NCBI GenBank assembly: GCA_928212115.1 | Contig: CAKMRJ010005523.1 | Coordinates: 96,393,466 to 96,457,465 of the forward strand | From: Lactuca virosa | Taxonomy: Eukaryota; Streptophyta; Magnoliopsida; Asterales; Asteraceae | Direction of reading: 5' to 3' | Length of the DNA: 64,000 nucleotides | In this document: positions 45,065 to 57,409 of the stretch, piece after piece | How the letters are laid out: every line of letters begins with the position of its first letter | Numbering within the stretch: position 1 is the stretch's first letter | The notes under the pieces: model-generated | Seen by the model: only the letters and a program-made list of their open reading frames with translations | Told to the model about the DNA's origin: nothing | Database searches by the model: none | Program-made: the position numbers and the translations under genes

Positions 45065-47767
45065 CTCGTGTGATAACTGTTGTTGTAAGAGAATTCGACG
45101 AGAGGTAAGTGGGTATCCCACGCCTTCCCGAAGTCGATCACACATGCTCGTAGCATATCTTCCAAGGTTTGGATAGTTCTCTCACTCTGTCTGTCGGTCT
45201 GTGGATGGTAGGCTGTACTCATGTCCAGCCTCGTTCCTAAGGAGTTTTGTAGTGACTGCCAGAACCTCGAAGTGAATCTACTATCTCTATCGGAGATAAT
45301 AGATATAGGAACACCATGCAGTCGTACGATCTCCCTAATGTATGTTCTTGTGAGCTTCTCCATCTTGTCGGTTTCTTTGATGGGTAGGAAGTGTGCGGAC
45401 TTGGTCAATCTGTCGACGATGACCCATATGGTATCAAGTCCACCCGTTGTCTTGGGTAGCTTGGTTATGAAGTCCATAGTGATCCGCTCCCACTTCCATT
45501 CAGGTATCTCCGGTTGGTGGAGTAGACCTGATGGTTTCTGGTATTCGACCTTGACCTTGGCGCAAGTAAGGCATTTACTCACGAAGGTAGCAATCTCTGC
45601 CTTCATGTTAGGCCACCAGTATGATTTCTTGAGATCCAGATACATCTTATCTGAACCTGGGTGGACGGAATATCGAGTGTTGTGCGCTTCCTTCATGACC
45701 AAGTCTCTGAAGCCACCGTGTTTCGGTGTCCAGATCCGGTCCATGAGATATAAGGCTCCGTCACCCTTGACTTCTAAGTTCTTATCCATTCCTCGCAGGG
45801 ATTCTCCCGCTACATTTTCAGGTTTCAAAGCTTCGAGCTGAGCCTCCTTTATCTGTGCGGGTAGATGCGAATGGATAGTCATAGTTAATGACTTGACTCT
45901 TCGACCAGAATATTCTTTCCGACTTAGGGCGTCTGCTACCACGTTGGCTTTACCCGGATGATAACGAATTTCGCATTCGTAGTCATTGAGTAGCTCGACC
46001 CACCGTCGTTGGCTCATGTTGAGCTCTTTCTGATTGAATATGTGTTGGAGGCTTTTGTGGTCTGTAAAGATAGTGCTCTTCGTACCATACAGGTAGTGTC
46101 TCCAGATCTTTAGGGCAAACACAACTGCTCCTAATTCGAGATCGTGTATGGTGTAGTTAACCTCGTGTGTCTTTAGCTGTCTTGAGGCGTAGGCGATGAC
46201 CTTACCTCGTTGGATCAGAACACAACCGAGCCCCTGATTGGATGCATCGCAGTATACCACGAAGTCGTCTATCCCTTCGGGGAGGGATAGTATCGGTGCG
46301 GTGCATAAGGCTCTTTTCAGGGTTTGGAATGCCTTCTCTTGTTTCTCTTCCCAGTCAAAGGCCACGCCTTTCTGGGTCAATGTCGTAAGGGGTTTCGCGA
46401 TTCGAGAGAAATTTTGTATGAACCTGCGGTAGTAGCCAGCGAGGCCTAGAAATTGGCGGATTTCCGTAGGTGTCTTCGGTGCTGACCAGTTCTCAATAGC
46501 TTTAATCTTGGATGGGTCCACGTGGATTCCTTCTTCGCTAACCACGTGTCCTAAGAATTCGACTCTTCGGATCCAAAATTCGCACTTAGAGAACTTTGCG
46601 TATAGCTTCTCTGATCGCAAGGTTTCTAGGACTTGTCGTAGATGATTGCTATGCTCCTCCTTACTTCGAGAGTAGATAAGTATGTCGTCAATGAAGACGA
46701 TGACAAACTGATCCAAGTAAGGACGGTATACTCTATTCATTAAGTCCATGAATACTGCGGGCGCATTGGTCAGTCCGAATGGCATCACCAAAAACTCGTA
46801 GTGTCCGTAACGAGTTCGGAAAGCTGTCTTCGGGACATCCTCCTCAAGCACTCGTAACTGGTGATACTCGGATCTTAGATCGATCTTGGAAAAGTAACTA
46901 GCCCCTTGCAGTTGGTCGAATAAATCGTCTATACGAGGAAGAGGGTAACGATTTTTGACTGTCAGTTTGTTGAGTTCTCTGTAATCGATGCACATACGGA
47001 ACGATCCGTCTTTCTTCTTCACGAACAAGACCGATGCTCCCCAGGGTGAGAAGCTTGGTCTTATGAAGCCCTTGCTGAGCAGTTCGTTAAGTTGATCGGA
47101 CAGTTCTTGCATCTCAGCAGGCGCTAGACGATAGGGCGATTTGGCTACGGGGGTAGCTCCTGGGATTAAGTCGATTCGGAACTCGACTTGTCGTTGCGGA
47201 GGTAAACCTGGTAGCTCTTCTGGAAAGACGTCGGGGAAATCGCGTACTACGGGGAAGTCTTTTAGGTCTTTCGTTTTCTGGTTCGTGTCGACGACGTGTG
47301 CAAGGAACGCGCGATATTCCTTACGCAAGTACTTTTGGGCTTGAATACTTGAGATGATACGGAGGCTCGTACTGGGTTTGTCTCCGTAGATCAACAAGGT
47401 TTCGTTATTTGGTAGGTTTAGACGGATTGCTTTGTCGAAACACAGGATATCGGTACGATGGAGACTCAACCAGTCCATACCCACAATGACATCGAAGCTC
47501 TTGATTGCTACTGGTATGAGGTCGATTGGAAACGAATGGTTATCTAGCGTGAGGGTACAATCTATGTAGATCTCGTTAGAACTCTCTGTCTTTCCGTTAG
47601 CCATTTCTACGACAAAGGTTTCTTTTAGTGGTTTCGGTGATTGTTTAAGTAAGTGTTTAAAGTTTTGGTTTACAAAGCTCCTCTCTGCCCCACTATCAAA
47701 TAGGATACAAGCATAAGAGTTATCAAGAAGGAACGTACCCGTGACTACTGTGGGGTCTGCTACTGCT
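45054..47767 (-). pseudogene. pol of element E, truncated in integrase
   Basis: An 852-codon open stretch (ATG at 47,604) follows a protease start at 47,767 with ILFDSGAERSF near 47,700. It includes RT (YPLPRIDDLFDQL, FIDDILIYS), RNase H (YCDASNQGLG, TDHKSL, KANVVADALSR) and integrase with its zinc site, MDFITKLPKT, SDRDSRF and QSERT. Reading stops at a TAG/TGA region after NNSYHTS, about 150-250 codons short of the normal end. The RT has the change LRSEYHQ for the usual LRSGYHQ. The gag-protease junction (VVTGTFLLDN) is continuous, with no intron. Confidence 0.9.
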
Positions 47768-48926
47768 TCATTGTGGCCAATAGCGAGTAGTCTGCCTGCT
47801 CCTCCCGCATTCCCAGCCTTTGGACAGTCTTTTGAAATGTCCTACCGCGCCACAGGCGTAGCGGGCCTGGCTTACTCCCAAACTGGGGACCTGGGAAATG
47901 GGTTTGGGTGGTGTTCGGCAAAACTGGGCGGTATGGCCCTTCCGGTCACAGTTAGTGCAGTGCATTTCCCGGCAGGGGCCGTTGTGATGGAAAGAGCACT
48001 TGGTGCACTTGGGTAGGCTCCCTGCATATGTTTTGGCGGGTACAAGGGCAGCAGGAGTAGTGGCAGCATGGACAACCATCGTTTGTTGGTTCTTTGAAGA
48101 GGATTGGGCTGGTTTACCCTTCTTTCGGTCCCACCGCTTCCTTTTTGTTGTCGGATGTCTTGGTCGGTGCAGTGGCAACCGTTGTGGTTGCTGATGGAGT
48201 GTAAGGAACTTCATGATCAATCAACCTTTGGGCCAATTCCTTGGCACTGTCAAAGGTCGTAGGGTGTGATGCTAGAACGTTCCCTCGATACGGGGGCACT
48301 AAACCCCAGATGTATCTTTCAATTTTCTTGCCTTCGGTGGGGACCATGTTAGGACACAGAGTCACTAGGTCGCAGAACCTGGCTGTATACGCCACTATGT
48401 CGGTCCCCTTCATCTTGAGGTTCCAGAGTTCCTCCTCGAGTTTCTGGATTTCGCCCCTAGGGCAGTACTCCCTTGTCAGAATGTCTTTCAGTGTGTCCCA
48501 GCCCATGGCGTTGGCTGTTACCAAAGAGAGTGATTTGACATGGCCATTCCACCATGTCAGGGCCCTTTCAGTGAAGGTGCAAGCAGCGAACTTTATCTTG
48601 CTTTCTTTGGGGCACGAGCACATCTCGAAGATGGCTTCAGTTCTTTCGATCCATTGGGACAGTGCAATGATCCCTCCGGTCCCATTGAAGAATGTTGGTT
48701 TGCAGTTCATGAAATCCTTATAGGTACACCCCTGTGTACGTGGGTGGATTTCACCATGTCTAGAGTTGGTGCCCGTTCCAGCTCCACTTGCGTCACCAAA
48801 ATTTATTTGGGCCATAGCTGCGGTCACAGCTGCTTGAAACATCACCGCATCGAACTGCGGAGGGGGTGGTGGTGGTGGAGTTTGACTTGCAGGCGTGCTT
48901 CTGGTCGTACGCTTGCGAGGCGACAT
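47768..48926 (-). pseudogene. gag of element E, two frameshifts
   Basis: ATG at 48,926 opens MSPRKRTTRSTPASQTPPPPPPP. The capsid, with CTYKDFMNCKPTFFNG, WWNGHVKS and ILTREYCPRGE, is intact for 270 codons. A frameshift near 48,120 separates the linker and the zinc knuckle CTNCDRKGHTAQFC (about 47,920-47,960). A second near 47,840 separates a last degenerate knuckle from protease. Confidence 0.88.
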
Positions 48927-49304
48927 CTTTTACTGAAAGTTTATAGAAACGATGATAACCGTAAGAATCAATTGTAAGTACAATGAGAGTGCTTCATGGA
49001 CTAAATCGCCATAGTCCAACTGTTAGGTAGTGACATAACAATAGAGTAGGGAAACACAAGAGTAAGAACTTTCCAATAGATTAGATATCTGCCAATATTA
49101 CTGGTATTACTGATGTAAAATGAGTTCAGGAAAGTTGACCTAACAGTAGGTCTGGCATCAAACCATCAGGGGAACATGTTGGCAGTTTACAAGTCTAGCC
49201 AGAGTACTTTTAAAAGTTAGGAATATTTTACAGACAAGTGCTCTCTAGAGCATAGGAAAGAAAGGCTATCCCTTAATTCAAAAGTAAAGACGAGTTGACA
49301 TCTT

Positions 49305-49928
49305 CTACCGGCGACGGGTGTCTCTCGGACGAACCCTTAGGTCTGCCAGTTGACGTACAACTTCCTGAAGATGTCGCTCATGCGCTCTCTGACGCACTCG
49401 GAGTTCCATGACTTCGGCTCGGGATGCAGCTAGTTGCTGCTGCAGAGTCTCATTAGTCCTCCTAGTCCTATCCACCGTCTCTTCGAGTTGACGAATACGG
49501 ACTGTGTTAAGGCTAGAGTTGGCATCAATTTCTACTACTCGCTCGATGGCCGCATGACCTTGCTCGACGTTCCTAGCAATCCTTCGGACCATGATGGGCA
49601 GGACTCGGTCAGCTGATCCTCCCTCGCTTACATTGTAAAAGCTTCGGTCTCCGTTGAAGGGTAAGGGCTGACCCTGCTCATCACTCCATTGGTTCAAGGT
49701 TGTTGCCCACATGGGAGTGGGTCCTTGAAATGCCGGACGGGGGTTGGGGTTTGGAGCTACTGGGGGTAGGTTGTTGACTTCTGGTTCGGAGTCGGAGCCA
49801 TCTGAAAAGCCTTCTGCGAGGTGATCATCCAAAGGGATTGGGTGATCATCTTCCGGCTCATCATCAAGCCATCCTCCAATGCCTTGGTTTGGATAGTACG
49901 GATCGCCAGGGAGATGAAAGCCAGCCAT
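49305..49928 (-). CDS. Additional sense ORF upstream of gag in element E (207 aa, coiled coil)
   Basis: ATG at 49,928 opens an uninterrupted frame of 207 codons, 380 bp before gag on the same strand. The N-terminus holds GWLDDEPEDDHPIPLDD and SDGSDSEPE, strongly acidic, then a Pro-rich segment (VAPNPNPRPAFQGPTP). Residues about 120-200 have regular hydrophobic spacing with many Arg, Glu and Gln (IRQLEETVDRTRRTNETLQQ), a likely coiled coil. It ends in an Arg-rich tail (RPRDTRRR). No Cys motif or membrane segment is seen. I do not recognise the family. It stays open although gag beside it has frameshifts. It could be a structural or regulatory accessory protein of the retrotransposon or a captured gene. 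Confidence 0.75.
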   Translation of the reverse strand: MAGFHLPGDPYYPNQGIGGWLDDEPEDDHPIPLDDHLAEGFSDGSDSEPEVNNLPPVAPNPNPRPAFQGPTPMWATTLNQWSDEQGQPLPFNGDRSFYNVSEGGSADRVLPIMVRRIARNVEQGHAAIERVVEIDANSSLNTVRIRQLEETVDRTRRTNETLQQQLAASRAEVMELRVRQRAHERHLQEVVRQLADLRVRPRDTRRR

Positions 49929-50620
49929 GCTATCTACGCGAGAATGGGGAAAGAATAGTTAACAGACGTACTAATCTAAGATACTTATAAGATGATCGTT
50001 ATTAGTTGATTCAATACTTGCATAGTGCATACCAATTACATGCAACCGAAACAGGATAGACCTTCGAATAAGTGACCCTAACTCTAAATCCACAACCAAA
50101 CAAGGAACAGAAGTAAAGCAAAGATCACAGATTCTAAGTCTATAGCGCCTTAGTCACATGTAACCTTGGTGTACCCACTTAGCAACTATTGTCCTACTAG
50201 TAACGACCTTTTTAGTTCTCACATATGTAATTCATAGTAATGCAGAATACTCCTATAGTATTCTTGTTCTAATGCTCTTGTAGTAGTGTGGGTAAGTTTT
50301 TAGACTTGTTGTACACCACAATCATTCTTAGGCACATGCTAGTCACTCCTCAGAAAATATAGTTGATCAGGCTATATCCCCTTAGGTTTGACCATATGTC
50401 TCTAAGCCTAATTGTGCTGTTCAACAATCGTAATACTTTTGTTCTGTTCTAGTATGATACTGACACTGGTATGGGTAAATGTATATATACTTAGTTAAAT
50501 ATTTTATTATTTAAAAGTATATTTTCTTGGTCAGAGTGTTTTAATCCCGATGTGTTTATAGTTCGTATATCTTTTATGGGTTGATATACTTGATTCACTA
50601 TAAACAAAGCTCTGATACCA
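49929..50620 (-). other. Element E leader and tRNA-iMet primer site
   Basis: The - strand reads TGGTATCAGAGC at 50,609-50,620, three bases after the LTR end GGGGTGTGACA. The leader that follows is AT-rich and without a gene of its own. Confidence 0.85.
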
Positions 50621-50623
50621 ATC

Positions 50624-53487
50624 TGTCACACCCCAAAACCGAGAACGGCGGAATACGTTTTGGGGTGGAGGACGTCATGTACAGTATCATAACAATGCAT
50701 AATAGTAAAGACAAGCAACAACATCCATTGCATTAATATAATAATTGTAATACAAGCGTGTCATGTACAGTTTTAAGACACCAAAAGTATAATCAAAATA
50801 AAAGATGGGTCTTGTATGTGCTCCATCTTCTCAAAAGCTGCATCTGTACCTGTCTACTGATGACCTGAGAATACAAGTTATTTTGAAAGAGTTTATCAGC
50901 ATAAAGCTGGTGAGTTCATAAGTATTTAGTGTCATTGCTTGTATAAAAATGTTTACAACAATGTAGTATAATAACTGACTTCAATGTTTGAAAATAGTAT
51001 ACTCCCTAGAAAACCCTATGTTTTCCAATAAAAGTAGTCTTCTACCAAGACCCGGTTGTTTGCATGTTTGATCCTTTGAAAATGTAAAAGTTTTCCCATG
51101 AAACTATCAGTATGAAAATATAGTTTTAAACTTCATTTATGTAAAGTAATTGGGAAAATAGTGTTTTACCCCAGCAGTGTCACTGCCGGCTAATGTAATG
51201 AAAATGCAGGCTCCAGGTAGTATTAAATGTACAATACACCTCGGGGAGTCTGTTTTGCCTTTAATTCTAAATGTGTTAATTAAAGGTGTGAATGTGAACT
51301 CGTATGTAACCATGCTGATTGACGATTCGAATAACCGATGACCCTCCGAGTCATATGTAGAAATGTGACATTTTGTCACCCCTTGGCCTTTCGGCTGGGA
51401 CTGTAGCTAGCAGTCGGGATGTGGGAGTGTCTGTCCCGTATAGATCTATACACACAATGCCCGCTCTCCCTCCAGGAGACTCTGGTTACACGGTGATACC
51501 ACTGTGAAGTGTCGTATCGAGAAGTAGTATGTCACATTCTAATTATAGTATATTCTCTTGTATATTGTATAATGTATTTTCTGGTATAATGTATAGAGTG
51601 TTCTCTTGTATAGTATATAGTATTCTCTTTGTATAGTATTTAGCATGTATTGACTCATGACTGTACTGACTCTAGTAAGTGTCATTGTAATAGTAGTAAT
51701 GAGTAGTAATCCTTAACTATACCTATTATAGTTAAATAGTAATGTTGGTTGCATGCCTTTGTTACACAAAGGTATTGAACTGAGTGAAGACTTTTATATC
51801 TAACACAAATATATATGATATATAACTAAGAATTCAACGACAGTCGGACAAATAACAGAGTACCCTAAGTCCACAACCAAACAAGGAACAGGAAATAAGG
51901 TGAGCTATCAGTCCTAAGTCCTTCAAGTCTTACTTATATAAATATATTAGTATAGATATGGGTTTGAAAATAAGCAAGTTTAAAAGAGTTTGAAAACAGT
52001 TTTGACATTTAAAGAGTTTGATAAAAGGTTTGAAACACTTGAAAATCCAAAGTTTGATGGAAAACTGAAAGTAGTAGCAAATCTTGTAGTCTGTTCTAGC
52101 TATTAATCACATGTGATTGATATAATAACTATAACAGTTCAACTTGTATTCCACCCCCCCCCCATAAAAGCATTTAAAATCATTTAAAAGGTTGATTCAG
52201 GGGTATGAACTCACCTGTAGTGAGTGGAGTGGATGGAAGTGCCGGGTAGGATGCTAGGTGTCAAGTGAGGACTTGAACACACACACGGATCCTATGTAAC
52301 ATGTAGTGATACATAATTGTATCTAATTAGTTATTTAATCACTAATTAAGTAAGTAAAGACACACTAAATCAATGAAAACACTTTGTTTCAAGTGCTAGG
52401 AGTGCTAAGGGTTGCATCTAAGGAGAGTATGGCCTCACCTTGGAGTTTACTCCTCAAATGGGAACCCTATATGTGTTTACGGTTGTTGGACCATTTCCCC
52501 CATGAGTTTACGGCCGTAAACTCATGGTAATGGTGCATTTGTGTGTTTCAAGGTCCTATATCTCACAAGGAAGGGTTCTAAGTTCGAATCAAAGGCTTAG
52601 GAAGTGGTTAGGGCACAAAAGGACCCCTCATTGGAGTTTACGGTCCTTGGACCATCCTTGAGAGTTTACGGTCGTAAACACTTGGGTTTACGGTCGTAAG
52701 CCCATGAGTTTACGGCCGTAAACTCATGTATGCCTCAACCTTTTCGTGTTTTGGTGTTTCTAGCTCATGCATGCAAGTTTCTAGCCCTTTATCCAAGCAT
52801 TTGAAGGTGTTAGGGGCATCAAAACACCATTTGGGGGTGTTTACGGTTTTGGGAGATCCCCAAACCGTAAACACATATGTTCTTGGGGATTTTGATGATT
52901 TTCCAAAGGATTAACAAGTATACTAAGTAAGTAACTAGATAGGAAGGGTACACTTACTTATATGAAGCTTGTAAGAGTGATTAGAGCCCAAAAACACTAG
53001 TGTGTGTTCTTGGTGTTTTGAAGAACACTTGAAGATCTAAGTAAAAACCAAGAATCCATGGATGAAATGATGTATAAACACTAGATTAAGTGTTGTATGA
53101 ACGAATCTAGGAAGGAAACACTTACATTTTGGCGGATTTGAAGAAATGAACTTATGATACTTGAGAGAAAAAGCTTGGTGTTCTTGAGGTGGGAAGTGGA
53201 AAATGAGGAAAAGGTGTGTGTATATATGCATGAGTTCTTGGGAAAATGGTGTTTACGGCCCAAACACCTCTTGTTTGGCCGTAAACACCTAAACTAAGGT
53301 GTTGATTGTTTTTGTTTGCTACACATCACTAATAACGACACTTCCTTTTATTTAATCGTTTGACGAAAAATAAAATAAAACACCCAAACGGACTTAAATC
53401 CGACCAAAAATGTACTGAAATGTTTTTGAATATTATATGAAGTGTTTACTGTAGAGATTATACAAATGAAAATTTCGGGTTGTCACA
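50624..53487 (-). repeat. Element E 5' LTR (2,864 bp)
   Basis: It is bounded by TGTGACAACCC (53,487) and GGGGTGTGACA (50,624). It contains the 26-bp palindromes at 52,501-52,526 and 52,703-52,728, several GTTTACGGTCGTAAAC-like copies, a GTTTACGG inverted repeat near 52,838 and a poly-C run near 52,155. The right flank in D is TATCG; the matching left flank is lost. Confidence 0.9.
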
Positions 53488-53969
53488 TATCGGCGCCTCT
53501 GACCCTCTGTCTCCCGATCCTGATCCTGATCCTGATCCTGATCCGGATCCAGTAGCAACACGTCTCGTCACCACCATGCTGAAATATATATTCAAGTCAT
53601 CAGATAAATAACATAATATCGGGAGGCCAATACCCACAAACCCTAGGGGTTGTGACTTCCTTGCTACGCGTATGGGTCCTGTGCTTTCAGTAGTACGGGC
53701 CCATACTACCTTCCACACATACCCATATTTGTCTCAAGTATCACCACAACACCCTAACACTATCATCAACATACTATGCGCTCAACCCTTACTCCTAGGG
53801 AAACATCGCCTATCCCACAACTGATCTCACAGCTCCTCACAACCCACATCCATGAAACTTCCATCAACCCCTGCAGTGCTAGTGCAGGCTAGTCGCACAT
53901 AACACTGGACCCAATAGACTTTCGAATATCCAATCCTATCCGTAGACTAGATCAAACATCCTCAGGCTA
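53488..53969 (-). repeat. D gag N-terminus and leader, right (original-place) copy
   Basis: ATG at 53,577 opens MVVTRRVATG followed by Gly-Ser repeats, then is cut by the E LTR at 53,487. TATTTCAG stands directly before CATGG, a possible 3' splice site at the gag start. The GGGCCC-loop hairpin is at 53,690-53,709. It duplicates 34,663-35,107 plus 45,015-45,053. Confidence 0.88.
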
Positions 53970-54317
53970 TAAGATCTTGATTACGCACGGCCGTGACGCC
54001 TACACTAACGACTACAGTAATGATGTCAATTCCATATACAAGAAACCCTAGGCTAATAGGCATCATATAATCAGGCAAGTCTATCATGCGATTCCTGAAG
54101 ATCCCTAGCCTAGCACTAGCATGCTGTTCTAACATATCATAATAACTGTATGGTATTTTGGGGTTTACTTACAGGCTTCGGCTGATCGTACCCTCTGCAT
54201 CCTCCATCCTTTATTTTGAAAACCATTTTAGAAATTTATTTCGAAAATTTCCTTGATTTGAGACTGGGTTCACACGTATGTTTCCCCCAATTCACTCAAA
54301 CCAAGGCTCTGATACCA
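53970..54317 (-). other. Element D leader, proximal part, with primer site
   Basis: The primer site TGGTATCAGAGCC (- strand, 54,305-54,317) stands three bases from the 5' LTR. The rest is untranslated leader. This part exists only once, so the duplication ended at 53,969. Confidence 0.85.
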
Positions 54318-54320
54318 ACT

Positions 54321-56290
54321 TGTAACATCCAAAATTTTACGCCAAATTTAAACTTTTTCAAGCATAAATAAAACCAAATAGTAATTGTTTACAAAAGTGT
54401 TTTCAATTCATTATTCAATCAAAGTGTCCCAAAAGCCAGATCGTAAGGATGAGGAGCGGTACGGTCACGCCTTCGCCTTGCCATGAACTCCTGAAGCACC
54501 TGAAACAATAAATTGAAAACTGTAAGCCCGAGGGCTTAGTGAGCTACCCCCAAAACACCAATACCACACTAATAATACCATATCCGTAATAATCAATCAA
54601 TCAACATGCATACTGGGCCATCGGCCTGACTGGACCGCCCTACAGGGCCTACAGTCCAACTAAATCTATACCGAGCCTTCGGCATGACTGGACCGCTATG
54701 TGGGCCTACAGTCTTCCCGGACCGCTCATAGGGTGTGTTGGCCTTCAGCACAAAGCAGGACCGCCTCAACCCAAGCAACAAGCAAATAATCATGTGCGCA
54801 TAACTAACATATACTGGCATATACAAACATCAAACGTATCTATCTCACTGAGCACCAAACATAACAATCTCTCATAACTAGAGCACTGACCTAGCAGGTC
54901 ATTAACATATCAATCCCTACGGATCATAAGAGCATAACATACTGTCTATCCTGATTCTGATCTAATAGATCATATCCACATGTAGCATACCATAACGATA
55001 ACAACTAAAAGGGCCGGCCTTGGTGCCTTAGACCCTATCGATATAGTGAGGATAACTCACCTTGCAGATGTCGACTCGGTAGATAAACTTCAACCCTCGG
55101 ATCACTGCCACAAACTCCACCACCTATAACCATAGTATAATCATACCCATAAGCCAACTAATCAATCCTGGTCAAAGTCAAAGTCATCAGTCAAGGTCAA
55201 CAGTCCATGTTGACCTCGACTCGCCGAGTACCCCCGGCTACTCACCGAGTTCCTTGAAGTACTAACCCACTCGTCGAGTCACCTGAGTGACTCGTCGAGT
55301 TCCTTTGGTTTACGATCGAGACCCTAAGGCCACTCGTCGAGCTTCCTTCTTGCAACTCGACGGTTACCCGCGCATACATAAGTTGGGGCAACCTCATCCG
55401 ACTTGCCGAGTTGTTCATCCACTAGTTGAGTCTACGGAAATCTTCATTGGACTCGCCGAGTTGTTCTTCCAACTCGCCGAGTTCATGCCTATCTTCATAT
55501 GACTCGCCGAGTCGACCATGCGACTCGCCGAGTCCCTTCAGTCCTTTTTGCCATACAGACTCACTTGAGCCATGCAACGGCTCCAAACTACAGATCCAAG
55601 CTTCTAAGGCATGCTTTTCACGTAAAGTTGCAAACTTTACGTGCATGCATAGCTACAAAGGCTCTTAATGTCAAATCCAAGCTTACAATGGGGGTTTCAT
55701 ACTCAAAGAGGTTTCAATCACGCCCAAACCAGAAACTTTATGACTCTAGGACTTAAGAAGGGTCCAGATCTGAAGTTACAACTTCAGATCTAGCCCATAG
55801 TCCACCTTATCAACTCAAAGATCCATAAAAGCCCCAAACTCTACCAAAAAGAGATCTAGAAGGGAAAAGAAGTAAAGGTGGCGACTTGATACCTCTGGAA
55901 GATGCTAAGTGAGGTAGATTCTGATTCCCACACTTTCCTTGCTCCAATTCCCTTGCCTTCCATGTTCCTTTTCTCCAAAGATCTTCCTCCCAAGCTTAAT
56001 ACACACACAATAGAGCACCACACGAATTAGGGTTTCTTAAGAGCTCTCTAGAACTGCAAAGAGGCCAAAGGAGGCTTATGCTTCCTTAAATAGGGTGCAA
56101 AACCCCGGGATTTAGGGTTTCCTCTGCCAGCTCCTACTCGTCGAGTCCCTTCATAGACTCGGCGAGTAGGTCACTAAACACGCGTACCAAACCCGTTGCT
56201 ACTCGACGAGTAGGGCAACCAACTCGTCGAGTAGGCCTTGAAACCAATTAAATTCTTATTTAAACAATACCTGAGAATCGGGGCGTTACA
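54321..56290 (-). repeat. Element D 5' LTR
   Basis: This 1,970-bp LTR carries ACTCGCCGAGT palindromes in two clusters (55,216-55,531 and 56,146-56,236), the hairpin at 55,619-55,643 and an intact TATA block at 56,083-56,097 (- strand GCACCCTATTTAAGG). The palindrome-TATA-hairpin-palindrome order matches B and C. Confidence 0.93.
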
Positions 56291-57046
56291 TTGCTACTGG
56301 TTCCCGGTTCCAAAAATCCACAAGAATATCGTCCCGGTCCGATCGGTTCTATCCGGTTCCGGTTCCCTGGTCCAAACGTTCATCCATACTCTTAGGTATT
56401 AAATAGAAATCATGAGTAAACAGTAATTTGGGTACATGTGGGTATTTGTTTTATTTGGATTTGATTCAAAAGTAAATAAATATATGTGGAAGATATATTT
56501 ATTGACACAACAAGACATATTAAGACATAAGTTAGTTACATAATAAAACAAATACAAATCCATATCATGTTATACATATAACTCAATCCGAAAACAAGAA
56601 TAAATAATAAGGGCATTTGTTATTCATTAGTAAATAACGAGTTAACTATAAACTAAAGGAGGGTATCCATTTTTTTCAATAAAGTTCATAGTTTGAATTA
56701 TGGTATTAGTACCATAAATAAGCAAACTTGGAGAGGAATATAATTTATACAATTTGTGCACTATATAAAGCGTGGGAACTCTTGAGACAAGTCTTAAGAC
56801 ATTCAATCTTTAATATCAAATCCTACCTCTTCCTATCTTTTCTTCTTCTCGACTATAAACCGGTTAGGTTTAAGACTTGATTGCTTATTTGGATTGCTAC
56901 TTTCCGCTTAGGTTTAAGACTTGATTGGTTATTTGGATTGCTACTTTGTGGCGAGACTGGGATAGAGGAATTATTAGATGGGATCTTCAAGAGGTAAACG
57001 TATATTACCTTTTGTAAATATCCTTATTTATAAAGTAAATTAGATT
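56291..57046. other. Host DNA: rest of CCGGTT-rich repeat, then AT-rich sequence with a 44-bp tandem duplication
   Basis: Bases 56,291-56,385 continue the D target repeat. After that no gene is visible. A 44-bp unit beginning TTAGGTTTAAGACTTGATTG is repeated head to tail at 56,864 and 56,908 with one change. Confidence 0.65.
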
Positions 57047-57400
57047 GCGATTTTCTAATATGTGCCCTAATGGCACACATAATAAGGACACACATAAGAA
57101 CTATTAATTATGGGAAATACTACCATAATTAAATGTCAAATGCATTAAATATGAAGAATATTCCTACTTATCATCCTACCATATTAAATGTTGACATGTA
57201 TCACATTTAATCACACAATTAATGAAATTAATAATCATTTTATCCACTTGTCACCATTTGATATGATAGGAGAATAAATAGGAATAATACGTAGGAGGAT
57301 ATTTAATTTCTCTTTCTATAATTAATGCATTTGACATTTAATTATGGTAATATTTCCCATAATTAATAGTTTTTATGTGTTCCTATGTTAGAAAAATCCC
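57047..57400. mobile_element. Mutator-type MITE, 354 bp
   Basis: Perfect 9-bp direct repeats, AATTAGATT, flank it (57,038-57,046 and 57,401-57,409). The ends are long imperfect inverted repeats: GCGATTTTCTAA at the left, and GGGATTTTTCTAAC when the right end is reverse-complemented. ATTAATTATGGGAAATA and AATTAAATGTCAAATGCATT are shared further inside. It has no coding region. Confidence 0.88.
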
Positions 57401-57409
57401 AATTAGATT

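Larger units (their letters stand above)
45054..53487 (-). mobile_element. Element E: Ty3/gypsy with an extra ORF, 3'-truncated
   Basis: In - strand order: 5' LTR (50,624-53,487), tRNA-Met primer site, leader, an additional open frame, gag, protease, RT, RNase H and integrase, cut within integrase at about 45,054. The last part of pol, the polypurine tract and an adjoining 3' LTR are missing. It had inserted into D gag: the start of its LTR abuts D gag N-terminus at 53,487/53,488. Confidence 0.9.
26311..56290 (-). mobile_element. Element D: Ty3/gypsy retrotransposon, 30 kb including nested inserts
   Basis: The outer LTRs are 26,311-28,237 (3') and 54,321-56,290 (5'), both starting TGTAACATCC on the + strand and ending GGCGTTACA. 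Flanks are TTCCT (26,306-26,310) and TTGCT (56,291-56,295), a probable 5-bp duplication with one mutation. D's own parts are leader 53,488-54,317, gag N-terminus, gag C-terminus 31,654-32,277, intron, pol 28,255-31,586 and polypurine tract. E and C account for the rest. LTRs differ at about 1.7% of sites by my eye count, plus two short deletions. Confidence 0.9.

Noticed and set aside
45221..45841. 206-codon + strand open frame
   Set aside because: It is a shadow on the opposite strand of element E integrase and RNase H.
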